A stretch of 64,000 nucleotides of DNA from Archangiaceae bacterium (GTDB taxonomy: Bacteria > Myxococcota > Myxococcia > Myxococcales > Myxococcaceae). Under the pieces are notes generated by a model. It was not told the DNA's origin, searched no databases, and saw nothing but the letters and a program-made list of their open reading frames with translations. The DNA is taken from assembly GCA_016714225.1 (NCBI GenBank), contig JADJNS010000014.1, positions 62,001-126,000 of the forward strand, written 5' to 3'. The position numbers and the translations under genes are program-made. Positions 26,572-36,290 of the stretch are shown piece by piece (position 1 is the first letter of the stretch; every line of letters starts with the position of its first letter).

Positions 26572-27258
26572 TCACAGCGGGTCGCCGACGGGCCGACCGT
26601 GGGGCAGCGCCGCTTCGTTGCAGACCGTCAGCTCGAGCAGAAAGCCGCCGAACTCAGAGCCGTAGGCGCCCACGCTGCGCGCGCGGTCGAGCGAGAGGCG
26701 CGCGCCGAGGCGGCCGCCCAGCGCCACCGAGCCGGTGAGGTCGTAGCGGTGCTGCGCGGGCGCCTCGTTGAGGTCGGTGGTGAAGGTGGCGAGCGGCGTG
26801 CCCTCGCGGAACCAGTCGTCGGCGCTCACCGCGCCGTCGGCGTTCGAGTACAGCGTGAGCGTGTGCAGGTCGGGCGGCAGCGGCATCAGCGAGTAGCCGT
26901 GCACGTCGGCGAACTGGAGCTCGGCGTGGGTGATGCGGCCACCCAGGGTGGGCACGGTGAACTCGGCGAGGCCGTGGCGCAGCTCTCGGCCGTGGTTCAG
27001 GTCGTAGCGGTACATCGACTGCACCGCCGCGCCGACCGGAGCGACCTGCAGCGTGTTGGGCCCGCTCAGCGAGACCACCGTGCCGGTGGCGTCGGGGCGC
27101 ACGGTGAGCACCCGACAGTCGCGGGCGGGGGCCTCGAGCTTGAGGCCGGGGTACAGCCCCGACTCGGCGGTGGCCGAGGCTTCAGTCGCCTCTTCCCCCA
27201 CGCCGCACGCCGAGAGCACCACTGCGAACGCTGCCAGCACGCCACGACGAACCGTCAT
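26572..27258 (-). CDS. Lipoprotein of unknown function
   Basis: The 228-residue product has the signal MTVRRGVLAAFAVVLSAC (lipid Cys18) and a mature region rich in beta strands (AEFTVPTLGGRITHAELQFA, LHTLTLYSNADG, HRYDLTGSVALGGRLGARLS). The succession of strands with HAELQF and DDW resembles the DNRLRE-type beta-sandwich found in the protein at 52653-54929, but the match is weak. It is 98 bp downstream of fumC on the same strand. Confidence 0.72.
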   Translation of the reverse strand: MTVRRGVLAAFAVVLSACGVGEEATEASATAESGLYPGLKLEAPARDCRVLTVRPDATGTVVSLSGPNTLQVAPVGAAVQSMYRYDLNHGRELRHGLAEFTVPTLGGRITHAELQFADVHGYSLMPLPPDLHTLTLYSNADGAVSADDWFREGTPLATFTTDLNEAPAQHRYDLTGSVALGGRLGARLSLDRARSVGAYGSEFGGFLLELTVCNEAALPHGRPVGDPL

Positions 27259-27356
27259 GCAGCCTCCCCTCGAGCCTTACGGACGCGAGGACGAAGACTA
27301 GGGCACCGTGGCGGGACACAGCATGGCCCGCTGTACGTGGAGCGGCTCGGCGCTGA

Positions 27357-28754
<1,398 letters not shown>

Positions 28755-28864
28755 TGGCCCACGGTATAACCACCGGCGCCCAGGGCCTCACCCAACGAAG
28801 AGGTGGTTCGCCGACATCGACGAGGGCTTCTCGCGCGGAGACCTGAGCGCCTCGTCCCAGGCTT

Positions 28865-28927
28865 GAGGCGCTTCCGACCGGTAACGAGCGCTCTGCGTCG
28901 AGGCGCTTCCGGGGCTGACCGGTTAAC
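28865..28927. promoter_or_regulatory. Direct repeats in a divergent intergenic region
   Basis: GAGGCGCTTCCG occurs at 28865-28876 and 28900-28911, each followed by an ACCGGT-AAC motif (28877-28885 and 28918-28927). Repeat spacing is 35 bp. They lie between the divergent fumC and methyltransferase genes and could be paired operators; the second overlaps the probable ribosome site of the gene at 28938. Confidence 0.45.
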
Positions 28928-28937
28928 ACCCTCGACG

Positions 28938-29726
28938 ATGCGCGCCACCCTGCTGAACCAGCTGACCCGCAGTTGGAACGTTCACCGCATTCGGCGACGC
29001 CTCAAGCCGGCGGTGACCAACGCGTACAGCGGAGAGTTCTCGACCTTCGAAGAAGCGCACGACGCCATCCCCCCTCGGGGGCTGGTCGGCTACGACAACA
29101 CCGAGCACGCCAGCTGGTACCGCGAGCGGCTCGACCAGGTGCAGAGCGAAGACTACCCGGCGCTCTTCTGGCTCGAGCGCCTGCTCACCGGCATCGAGAC
29201 GGTGTTCGACTTCGGCGGGCACATCGGCCTGCACTACTACGCGTGGTCGCGCATGCTGACGCTCCCCGAGTCGGTGAAGTGGAAGGTGTGCGAGGTGGCC
29301 GCGGTGGCCGACGCCGGCCGGGCGCTCGCCCAGCAGCGCGGCGTCGACCAGCAGCTCACCTTCACCACCGACGCGGCCGAGGCCGCCGGCGCGAGCCTGT
29401 TCATCGCCTCGGGCTCGCTGCAGTACCTCGAGCCCGGCTTTCTGTGGCGCGCGCTGGGCTCGCTGCGCCTGCGCCCCAGGCACCTGCTGCTCAACAAGCT
29501 GCCGGTGCACGCGCGGCGCGACTACGTCACGGTGCAAGACACCGGCGCCTCGTTTCACCCCTACACGGTGGTGTCGCGCGCCACGCTCGACGCCGAGCTG
29601 CACGACCTCGGCTACCACTGCCTCGACACCTGGAAGACCGCGGGGCTCGAGTGCCGCCCCGCCCTGCGCCCCGAGCTCGACGTGCCCGACTACTCGGGTG
29701 GCTGCTGGGTGCTGCGCTCGAACTGA
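28938..29726 (+). CDS. TIGR04325-type putative methyltransferase
   Basis: The 262-residue product has a SAM-binding-like start of a Rossmann fold at about 95-105: ETVFDFGGHIGLHYYAW, as in the TIGR04325 family (often linked to polysaccharide or secondary metabolism). Other shared landmarks are AYSGEFSTFEEA near the N-terminus and ASGSLQYLEPG. The N-terminus is basic and amphipathic. It is a lone gene here, so the acceptor substrate is unknown. Start ATG 28938 fits the family start better than the long upstream extension. Confidence 0.78.
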   Translation: MRATLLNQLTRSWNVHRIRRRLKPAVTNAYSGEFSTFEEAHDAIPPRGLVGYDNTEHASWYRERLDQVQSEDYPALFWLERLLTGIETVFDFGGHIGLHYYAWSRMLTLPESVKWKVCEVAAVADAGRALAQQRGVDQQLTFTTDAAEAAGASLFIASGSLQYLEPGFLWRALGSLRLRPRHLLLNKLPVHARRDYVTVQDTGASFHPYTVVSRATLDAELHDLGYHCLDTWKTAGLECRPALRPELDVPDYSGGCWVLRSN

Positions 29727-29747
29727 AGGCCCGCCGTCGAGCGGCGC

Positions 29748-30350
29748 TCACCGCTGCAGCTGCGAGAGCCGCTCGATGCGCTCGTCGCCGTCGATGCCCA
29801 GGCCGATGAAGCGCACCGAGGCGGCGCGCGCGGCGTCGCGGTCGTAGCGCGAGTCGCCGACCATCACCGCCTCGTCGGGCTGCACGCCCAGCTCGCGCAG
29901 CGCGAGCTGCACCAGGTCGGGGGCGGGCTTGGCGCGCGCCACGCGGTCGCTGGTGGCGAGCACCGGCAGGTGGCGCAACAGCCGCCCGTGCTCGAGCAGC
30001 TGCTTTGCGAGCGGGCCGGTGGTGTTGGTGACCAGGGCGCGGCCCAGGCCCTTCGCGGCCAGGTGCTCGAGCAGCGCGACGGCCTCGGGGTTCACCCACA
30101 CCGTGTCGAGGTAGACGGGAAACTGCGCGACGTAGAACGCGTCGAGCTCGGCGGTGCTGCAGCTCAAGCCGAAGACGGTGCAGTCGGCGGCGGTGCCCTG
30201 GCCGAAGGTGGGGTCGAACTCTTCGCGGGTGATGGGCCGCCCGCGAAAGCGACGCCCCGACTCTTCGACGGTGCGAAACCACGCCTCGTGGCTCTTGAGC
30301 AGTACCCCGTCCATGTCGAACAGCACCGCGCGCAGCAAGACGGGCCGCAC
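29748..30350 (-). CDS. HAD-family hydrolase (phosphoglycolate phosphatase-like)
   Basis: The 200-residue product has the four HAD motifs: I, FDMDGVLL at 10-17 (nucleophile Asp); II, VTNTTG; III, the Lys in AKPAPD; IV, GDSRYDRDAA. It has an inserted helical cap between motifs I and II, so it belongs to the phosphoglycolate phosphatase / beta-phosphoglucomutase group of small-molecule phosphatases. It converges with the methyltransferase gene (21 bp between ends) and diverges from the M20 peptidase. Substrate not predictable. Confidence 0.88.
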   Translation of the reverse strand: MRPVLLRAVLFDMDGVLLKSHEAWFRTVEESGRRFRGRPITREEFDPTFGQGTAADCTVFGLSCSTAELDAFYVAQFPVYLDTVWVNPEAVALLEHLAAKGLGRALVTNTTGPLAKQLLEHGRLLRHLPVLATSDRVARAKPAPDLVQLALRELGVQPDEAVMVGDSRYDRDAARAASVRFIGLGIDGDERIERLSQLQR

Positions 30351-30407
30351 CTAATCACAGCATGCGTCAGCGCGCCTCACCCACGCGACCGTGCTACGGC
30401 GCCAGCC

Positions 30408-31688
30408 ATGCCCGCCGCCCTGCTCGCCGCGCTGACGCTGTGTGCCGCTCCGCTCTCGCGGCTCGACGCCGCCTACGAGGGGCTCGACGCGCTGTACCGC
30501 GACCTGCACCAGAACCCCGAGCTGTCGCGGCAAGAGACCAAGACCGCCGACAAGCTCGCGGCGAAGCTCAAGGCGCTGGGCTTCACCGTGACCCAGAAGG
30601 TGGGCGGCACCGGCGTCGTCGGCGTGCTGGCCAACGGCAAGGGTCCCACGGTGCTGCTGCGCACCGACCTCGACGGGCTGCCGGTGGAAGAGAAGACCAA
30701 CCTGCCCTACGCGAGCCGGGTCACCGCCACCGACCAGGGCAAGACGGTCGCCGTGATGCACGCCTGCGGTCACGACATGCACATGTCGGTGTGGACCGGG
30801 GCGGCCACCGTGCTCGCGCAGTCGAAAGACGCGTGGAAGGGCACCCTGGTGATGGTCGGGCAGCCCGCCGAAGAAGAGGGCGACGGGGCGCGGGCGATGA
30901 TCGCCGACAAGCTGTTCGAGCGGTTCCCCCGCCCCGACTACGCGGTGGCGCTGCACGTGAAGGCCGACCTGGCGGCGGGGGTGGTGGGCTGGGTGAAGGG
31001 CTACGCGTTCGCCAACGTCGACAGCCTCGACGTGACGCTCTACGGCCGCGGCGGTCACGGCGCCGCGCCGCACACCACCATCGACCCGGTGGTGATGGCC
31101 GCCAAGACCGTCGTGTCGCTGCAGACCCTGGTGGCGCGCGAGGTGCGGCCCACCGACCCGGCGGTGGTGACGGTGGGGTCGATTCACGGCGGCACGCGGC
31201 CGAACATCATTCCCGACGAGGTGAAGCTGCAGCTGACCCTGCGCAGCTACAAGCCCGAGGTGCGGCAGGCGCTGATCGACGGCGTCACCCGCATCGTGAA
31301 GGCCGAGGCTGCCGGGGCGCGCGCGCCGAGAGAGCCGCTGGTGAAGGTCGATGAGGGCCCCTCGGCCGTCTACAACGACCCGGCGCTCACCGGCCGGCTG
31401 GTGACCGCGCTGGGGCGAGAGCTGGGCGAGCAGAGCGTGGTCGAGGTCGAGAAGATCATGGGGGCCGAAGACTTCAGTGAGTACATGAAGGGCGGCATGC
31501 CGACCTGCATGCTGTGGCTGGGCGCCACCGAGCCGGCGAAGCTGCAGGCCGCGCGCGCACCCAACGCGCCGCAGCTGCCGTCGACGCACTCGGCGCTGTT
31601 CGCCCCCGACCGCGAGCGCACCCTGCGCACCGGAGTTCGCGCGCTCACCACCGCCGCGCTCGAGCTGTTCACGAACGAGAAGCGCTGA
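30408..31688 (+). CDS. Secreted M20-family amidohydrolase/peptidase
   Basis: The 426-residue product matches the M20D group (hippurate and indole-acetyl-amino-acid hydrolases): LHQNPELSRQE, RTDLDGLPVEE, the metal motif HACGHDMHMS near 118-127, and EEEGDGARAM with the catalytic Glu. The dimerisation insert (YGRGGHGAAPHTTIDPV) is intact. Unlike most members it begins MPAALLAALTLCAAP, a probable signal peptide, so it may work in the periplasm or outside on N-acyl amino acids. Start ATG 30408 follows from that signal. Confidence 0.88.
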   Translation: MPAALLAALTLCAAPLSRLDAAYEGLDALYRDLHQNPELSRQETKTADKLAAKLKALGFTVTQKVGGTGVVGVLANGKGPTVLLRTDLDGLPVEEKTNLPYASRVTATDQGKTVAVMHACGHDMHMSVWTGAATVLAQSKDAWKGTLVMVGQPAEEEGDGARAMIADKLFERFPRPDYAVALHVKADLAAGVVGWVKGYAFANVDSLDVTLYGRGGHGAAPHTTIDPVVMAAKTVVSLQTLVAREVRPTDPAVVTVGSIHGGTRPNIIPDEVKLQLTLRSYKPEVRQALIDGVTRIVKAEAAGARAPREPLVKVDEGPSAVYNDPALTGRLVTALGRELGEQSVVEVEKIMGAEDFSEYMKGGMPTCMLWLGATEPAKLQAARAPNAPQLPSTHSALFAPDRERTLRTGVRALTTAALELFTNEKR

Positions 31689-31747
31689 GCGGGCCCGGCG
31701 CGGGTCACGGGCTCGCAGCGCGATTGGCGCGTCGCACCTGCGCGTGC

Positions 31748-32341
31748 TCAGCGCAGCGGCTTGCGCGCCACGACCTGCACCACCGCGCTTCGCCCGCCGT
31801 GAAAGCGACCCTCGTGCACCTCGCGCTCGCGCTCGAGGCCCACCTCGAAGTCGAGGCCGGCCAGCTCGTCGCGCAGCGTGGCGAGGGTGGGCAGCATCGA
31901 CACCTCTTTCGGCCCGCCCGTGCCGAGCTGCAGCTGCGCCGGGGTGTAGGCCTCCAGCACCAGCACCCCGCCCGGCTGAAGGCCGGCGACACAGGCGGCG
32001 TGCACCTTCGCGCGCAGCGCGGCGGGCAGGTGACACCAGCTGGACACGATGACGGTGAAGGCGGCCGGCGCGATGGCGTAGGTCGCGAGATCGGCGACCT
32101 CGGTGTCGATGGAGACGCCCCGCTCGCGGGCCAGGGCGCGCGCCTTGGCGAGGCCCACGTCCGAGCCGTCGACGCACAGCACCGAGTAGCCGCGCTGCGC
32201 GAGCCACACGCCGTTGCGCCCTTCACCCGCGCCGAGGTCGAGCACCCGGCCCGGCGGCAGGCGGTGCACCTGCTCGGCGAGAAAGGCGTTGGGCTCGGTG
32301 CCGTAGGCGAACCCGGCCTCGGCGTAGCGTTCATTCCACAT
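31748..32341 (-). CDS. Class I SAM-dependent methyltransferase (TehB-like)
   Basis: The 197-residue product starts MWNERYAEAGFAYGTEPN, typical of this group, and has the SAM motif VLDLGAGEGRNGVWLA at about 34-49 plus an acidic residue after the second strand (LCVDGSD). Start ATG 32341 has AGAGG 7 bases upstream; a GTG at 32359 overlaps the previous stop as GTGA and would add six residues. It is coupled to the upstream CxxCH lipoprotein gene. Homologues include tellurite-resistance TehB and thiopurine-type methyltransferases; the substrate is unknown. Confidence 0.85.
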   Translation of the reverse strand: MWNERYAEAGFAYGTEPNAFLAEQVHRLPPGRVLDLGAGEGRNGVWLAQRGYSVLCVDGSDVGLAKARALARERGVSIDTEVADLATYAIAPAAFTVIVSSWCHLPAALRAKVHAACVAGLQPGGVLVLEAYTPAQLQLGTGGPKEVSMLPTLATLRDELAGLDFEVGLEREREVHEGRFHGGRSAVVQVVARKPLR

Positions 32342-32355
32342 GGGGGGACCTCTGC

Positions 32356-32973
32356 TCACTGTTTGGGAACCTCGGCCCAGAAGAAGCCGCGCAGGTCGCC
32401 CTCGGCGAAGCCCACCGCGCGGTCACCGGGGTAACGCGCCGCCAGCGCCGCCGAGACGTCGGGCGCGAGCGCCTGGGTCGGCCCGTGACAGCCGAGGCAA
32501 AGCGGCGCGACGGGAATCGGGGCCAGCACCCCCACCCGGTCTCCGAGGTCGAACACCGCCTCGGAGCTGGCCGCCGCCTTGCGCCCCTCGCCCGCCTCGA
32601 CGGTGGCCCTGGCCCACGGCCGCGGAGCGTTCTGGCCGTTGCGCAACCGAAAGCTGGTGCGGCCCACCTCGACGCCCTGCTCGTGGCCGACCTGCGCCGC
32701 GAGCGCGGGGGCCTCGGTGCTGCAGACGTCGATGGCGCGCGCCGGCCCCCCTTGGCCCACCGCCTCGGTGAGCCGGGTCATCAACCTCGCGCGCAGCGCA
32801 GAGATGGCCCGGTCGGCGCGCGCCGCTTCGGCAGGCAGCTGCTCCCGCGTCGCCGGCACCGGGGCCGCCCTCGCACAGGCCGCGAGCAGCACGAGAGACA
32901 CGGCGCTCAGAGGCAGCGCCCTCGCCGCTTTGGCGGCGGGGCTCTCTCGGCCAGGGTGGAGCGTAGAGGTCAT
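32356..32973 (-). CDS. DUF3365-type mono-haem cytochrome lipoprotein
   Basis: The 205-residue product has a signal ending LVLLAAC, then a DUF3365/Tll0287-like domain with VCSTEAPALAAQVG and TSFRLRNGQNAPRPWAR, and a haem c motif CLGCH near residue 158. Such domains act as extracytoplasmic redox or haem-bearing sensors. It ends GVGFAEGDLRGFFWAEVP, common in the family. It overlaps the start of the methyltransferase gene, and with the CxxCH protein at 34412 brackets the ClC gene. Confidence 0.85.
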   Translation of the reverse strand: MTSTLHPGRESPAAKAARALPLSAVSLVLLAACARAAPVPATREQLPAEAARADRAISALRARLMTRLTEAVGQGGPARAIDVCSTEAPALAAQVGHEQGVEVGRTSFRLRNGQNAPRPWARATVEAGEGRKAAASSEAVFDLGDRVGVLAPIPVAPLCLGCHGPTQALAPDVSAALAARYPGDRAVGFAEGDLRGFFWAEVPKQ

Positions 32974-33034
32974 GGTCTGCCCTTCTGCCGCATTGGAGCC
33001 ACGTCTGCCCAGGAAGGATTCAGCGGTGGCGCCC

Positions 33035-34360
33035 TCATTTCACCTGGCGGCGGCCGTCGAGCGTGAGCTCCCACTCGACGCCGCGGTTCTTCAGCTCGGC
33101 GGTGTACAGCGAGTCGGTGCGCAGGGCCCGCGCGACGCCGGCGGCGAGGGCGGCGGCGATGACCAGCGGCAGCACCTCGGCGTAATCGCCCGACAGCTCG
33201 AACGCCATCACCGCGGCGAGCAGCGGCGCGTGGGTGGTCGCGGCGAGCGTGGCCGCCATGCCGACCAGCGCGTAGCCACCGGCCGGGCCGACGGCCTCGC
33301 CGAACACTGCGTGAAGGCCGACGCCGGCGACGTAGCCGAGCCCGCCGCCCAGCAGCAGCGTGGGCGTGAAGACGCCGCCGGGGGTGCCCGAGCCGACGCA
33401 CGCGGTGGTGGCCACGCACTTCGAGAGCACCACCAGCAGCACGAAGCTCCACACCAACCGCCCGTCGAGCACCGCGTTGAGCGGCTCGTAGCCGTTGCCG
33501 GCGACCTCGGGGAGCACCGCGACGATGCAGCCGGCCACCAGGCCGCCGAGCGCGGTGCGCCACGGCATGCGCAGCCGGGGGTGGTGAAACAGCTTCTCGC
33601 CGCGCGCGAGCAGCAGCATGAACCCGACCGCCGCCACCGCGCACAGCACTCCGAGCGCGGCGAAGGCGGCCAGCTCGAACGGTGAGCGCATCGCGAAGGC
33701 GCGCGAGCCGTAGATGGGCCCTTCGCCGGCCGCGGCGCGGGTGAGCAGCGTCGAGACGGCGGTGGCGAGCAGCGCGGGGAGCAGCAGCTCGAGCACGGCG
33801 AGGCCGCTCACCACCTCGCACACGAAGAGCACCGCGGCGAACGGCGTGTTGTAGGCGGCGGCGAACCCCGCGGCGATGCCGGCGGCGATCAGCACCCGGG
33901 TGGGGCGCGCCTTGAGGCCGAGGCGGTCGGCGAGCCACTGGCCGCTGGCGCCGCCGAACTGAATCAAGGGGCCCTCACGGCCGATGGAGCCGCCGCACGC
34001 GATGGCCACCCACGACCCGAGCGACTTGAGCAGCGTCACCCTCATCGAGAGGCGGGTGCGGCCGACCACCACGGCCTCCATCACGTCGCCGACGCCCTGG
34101 CTGGGCCGACCCCGCGCGGCGAGCATCGCCAGGGTGCCCGCGACGAGGGCGCCTGCGGGCGGCAGCGCCAGCCGCGCCCACCACGGCAGCGCCCGCATGG
34201 CGCTGACCACGTCGTGCTGCCCCGCGGCGAGCCGCAGCACGCCCGAGAGCGCGACGCGGAAGACGACGGCGAAGGCGGCCGCCGCCACCGCGACCGCCAG
34301 CAGCCCCGCCGCGAAGCGCAAGGTGGCGACAGAGAGCGTGGCGCGTGGCGAGTCGGTCAC
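33035..34360 (-). CDS. ClC-type chloride channel / H+-Cl- antiporter
   Basis: The 441-residue membrane protein has about ten hydrophobic segments and the ClC motifs: GREGPLIQFGG (127-137, Glu129 being the gating Glu), the later GSGTPGGVFTP near 317, and a hydrophobic helix with LPLVIAAALAAG. The first selectivity motif (usually GSGIP) is changed to GRPSQGVGDV. It lacks C-terminal CBS domains; the end is a short soluble tail. ClC proteins exchange chloride and protons across the inner membrane. The same-strand CxxCH genes on each side may share its transcript. Confidence 0.92.
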   Translation of the reverse strand: MTDSPRATLSVATLRFAAGLLAVAVAAAAFAVVFRVALSGVLRLAAGQHDVVSAMRALPWWARLALPPAGALVAGTLAMLAARGRPSQGVGDVMEAVVVGRTRLSMRVTLLKSLGSWVAIACGGSIGREGPLIQFGGASGQWLADRLGLKARPTRVLIAAGIAAGFAAAYNTPFAAVLFVCEVVSGLAVLELLLPALLATAVSTLLTRAAAGEGPIYGSRAFAMRSPFELAAFAALGVLCAVAAVGFMLLLARGEKLFHHPRLRMPWRTALGGLVAGCIVAVLPEVAGNGYEPLNAVLDGRLVWSFVLLVVLSKCVATTACVGSGTPGGVFTPTLLLGGGLGYVAGVGLHAVFGEAVGPAGGYALVGMAATLAATTHAPLLAAVMAFELSGDYAEVLPLVIAAALAAGVARALRTDSLYTAELKNRGVEWELTLDGRRQVK

Positions 34361-34411
34361 TTCGGCGCGGCAGACTAACCGCTCACCCTCGCCGAAGCGG
34401 CGCGTTCGGCG

Positions 34412-34921
34412 CTACTTCTTCGCGCCGTCTTTGGCGAGCATGGGCTCGCGGTAGATGAGGTGGCAGGTGGCGCAGGTCTCCATCACCGAGCCGAGCGCGG
34501 TGGTCATCGCCGACACGTCTTTGCCCTGGGCGGCCTTGTTGAGGGCACCGGCGCGCTCGCGCAGCTGGTCTTGCAGCTGAAAGTACGGGCCCGCGAGGCC
34601 CGAGAGGTCGTCACCGGCGGCGGCCTTGTCGAGGCGCGGCTCGTTCATGATGCCGAGCGAGGCGCGCTCGACCGCGGCGAAGTCGGCGAGCACGATGTGC
34701 AGCGGCATCGACGAGAAGTCTTTCGAGTGGTTCTTCATCTTGCGCTTGAGCGCGTCGCGCACCCGCGCGGTCACCTTCTCGGGCTGCAGCGCGCGGCCCT
34801 GAATCGTCTTGAGGGTCGGGTCGGGCACCGGCTCGTCTTTCGCGCCGGCATCGGCGGGGGCCGCCGGCCCCGAGCCGAGCAGCAAAGAGGTCGTACACGC
34901 GAGCGCAAGGGCGAGGTTCAT
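34412..34921 (-). CDS. Periplasmic cytochrome c (class II-like)
   Basis: The 169-residue product begins MNLALALACTTSLLLGSG, a signal peptide with a possible lipid Cys. The rest is predicted all-helical, with the haem motif CATCH near the C-terminus (VMETCATCHLIYREP), the arrangement of four-helix-bundle cytochromes c'. Expected haem ligand and electron transfer role follow from this. It lies 51 bp upstream of the ClC gene and 82 bp downstream of the DUF1554 gene. Confidence 0.82.
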   Translation of the reverse strand: MNLALALACTTSLLLGSGPAAPADAGAKDEPVPDPTLKTIQGRALQPEKVTARVRDALKRKMKNHSKDFSSMPLHIVLADFAAVERASLGIMNEPRLDKAAAGDDLSGLAGPYFQLQDQLRERAGALNKAAQGKDVSAMTTALGSVMETCATCHLIYREPMLAKDGAKK

Positions 34922-35003
34922 GCGCGCAATATCCACGAGCGCCCGGTGAGCGTCGAGAAGGTTCGAGCGCCGCGCAACTTTTGCGCGAGCGCCCTGGGCG
35001 GTC

Positions 35004-36290
35004 TCATTGCTCGAGGCAGTACAGGTGCGCCGACCTCGAGCACGGCAGGCTGGTGCCGTAGGTCCAACTCGAGACGCCGCCATGGGGCGTTCCACTCGAG
35101 CCGTACCAGTTGTAGGTGCCGTCGGACCAGTTGTCACAGTCGTAGGTCGACGCCGAGCCGCTCGACAGGGTGCCCGTCCACACGGCGTCGGTCACCCGGG
35201 TGCCGGTCTCGGTCAGGCTGATGGCGACCTGGGGCCCCTGCGCAGCGAACAATGCGGCGCGACCCGAGAACACCTGGGTGGTGTCGTCGAGCAGGTACCA
35301 GGGCCCGACGTCGGCGATGCGCGCGCTGGCGGCAGCGGTCTTGTCCGACAGCAGGGCCCTCCAGGTACCGCCGAGCTGCGCCGCCTCTGCCGACTGCTGG
35401 CAGAGCACGTCGCCTCCCGCCAGCCCCGAGGCGGCCTGCCCCTTCAGGTTCCCGGTGAAGGTGCGCGAGGTGACGAAGACCCGTTTGTGCCGCACCGTGA
35501 GCGGCACGAGCACCGAGCGCGCCGAGATGCCCACCACCCCGTGAGTGGGGTGCGCTCCACCCCCCAGGTACGTGTCTTCTTCGACGTACCACAGCGTCTT
35601 CTTCACCTTCACCCGCGAGAGCTCGACGCGGTCGTAACCCTCGGTGAGCTGATTCACGAGCTCTGCCGGCACCACCGCACTGCCCTGGTCGACGAACGAG
35701 CAGGTGACGACGGGACGGGGGCTGCCCGCAGCCGGAATGAAGGCCAGGTCGAGCGAATCACCGCCCTGCGCCGTCCAGCTCAAGCTGAGCGGCTCACCTT
35801 GTTCGATCGACACGGCGCTCACGTCGGGTGCAGAGAGCAGCTCGATGGCGTCTGCATCGAAGGGGTGATCGCTGGCGCTGGTGCCGTCCCACTGCACGTG
35901 CACCGCGTCGCCCTGGATGGGGAGGTTGTTCTCGAACTGGTAGACGTTGTCAGCCGTGTGGGGCATCGGGAACGAGTCGCTCCCCGCGGTGAGGGTGATG
36001 CGCTCGCCCACCGAGCGCGGGCCGCGCGAGCTGCTGCTGTTCAGCTTCCACTCGTGCTTGCCGCTCATGCAGCTGCCGGTGGGGACCACGCCGCTGATCT
36101 CGTTGCTGTACGAGTCTGACAAGACCAGCGCCAGCCCCCCCGTCCAGTCGGAGCGGGTCTGCACCGTCACCAGGGCCGTGAGCCGGTTGATCTCGGGCGG
36201 CGGGGGCTCACCCACCTGCACCGGCTGGTTGCAGGCCACGAGCGTGAGGCACGTCGCGACGAGAAAAGTAGAGTAGGTGCGAAAGTTCAT
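35004..36290 (-). CDS. Lipoprotein with C-terminal DUF1554 (collagen/endostatin-like) domain
   Basis: Starting at ATG 36290 the 428-residue product has the signal MNFRTYSTFLVATCLTLVAC. The N-terminal half is beta-rich with several Cys. From about residue 270 to the end it matches DUF1554: KRVFVTSRTFTGNLKG, LCQQSAEAAQLGGTWRALLS, NWSDGTYNWYG, and a final SAHLYCLEQ, the fold seen in endostatin-like domains and some spirochaete and myxobacterial surface proteins. It is probably a surface adhesin or ligand-binding protein. Its start codon overlaps that of the divergent gene at 36289. Confidence 0.82.
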   Translation of the reverse strand: MNFRTYSTFLVATCLTLVACNQPVQVGEPPPPEINRLTALVTVQTRSDWTGGLALVLSDSYSNEISGVVPTGSCMSGKHEWKLNSSSSRGPRSVGERITLTAGSDSFPMPHTADNVYQFENNLPIQGDAVHVQWDGTSASDHPFDADAIELLSAPDVSAVSIEQGEPLSLSWTAQGGDSLDLAFIPAAGSPRPVVTCSFVDQGSAVVPAELVNQLTEGYDRVELSRVKVKKTLWYVEEDTYLGGGAHPTHGVVGISARSVLVPLTVRHKRVFVTSRTFTGNLKGQAASGLAGGDVLCQQSAEAAQLGGTWRALLSDKTAAASARIADVGPWYLLDDTTQVFSGRAALFAAQGPQVAISLTETGTRVTDAVWTGTLSSGSASTYDCDNWSDGTYNWYGSSGTPHGGVSSWTYGTSLPCSRSAHLYCLEQ

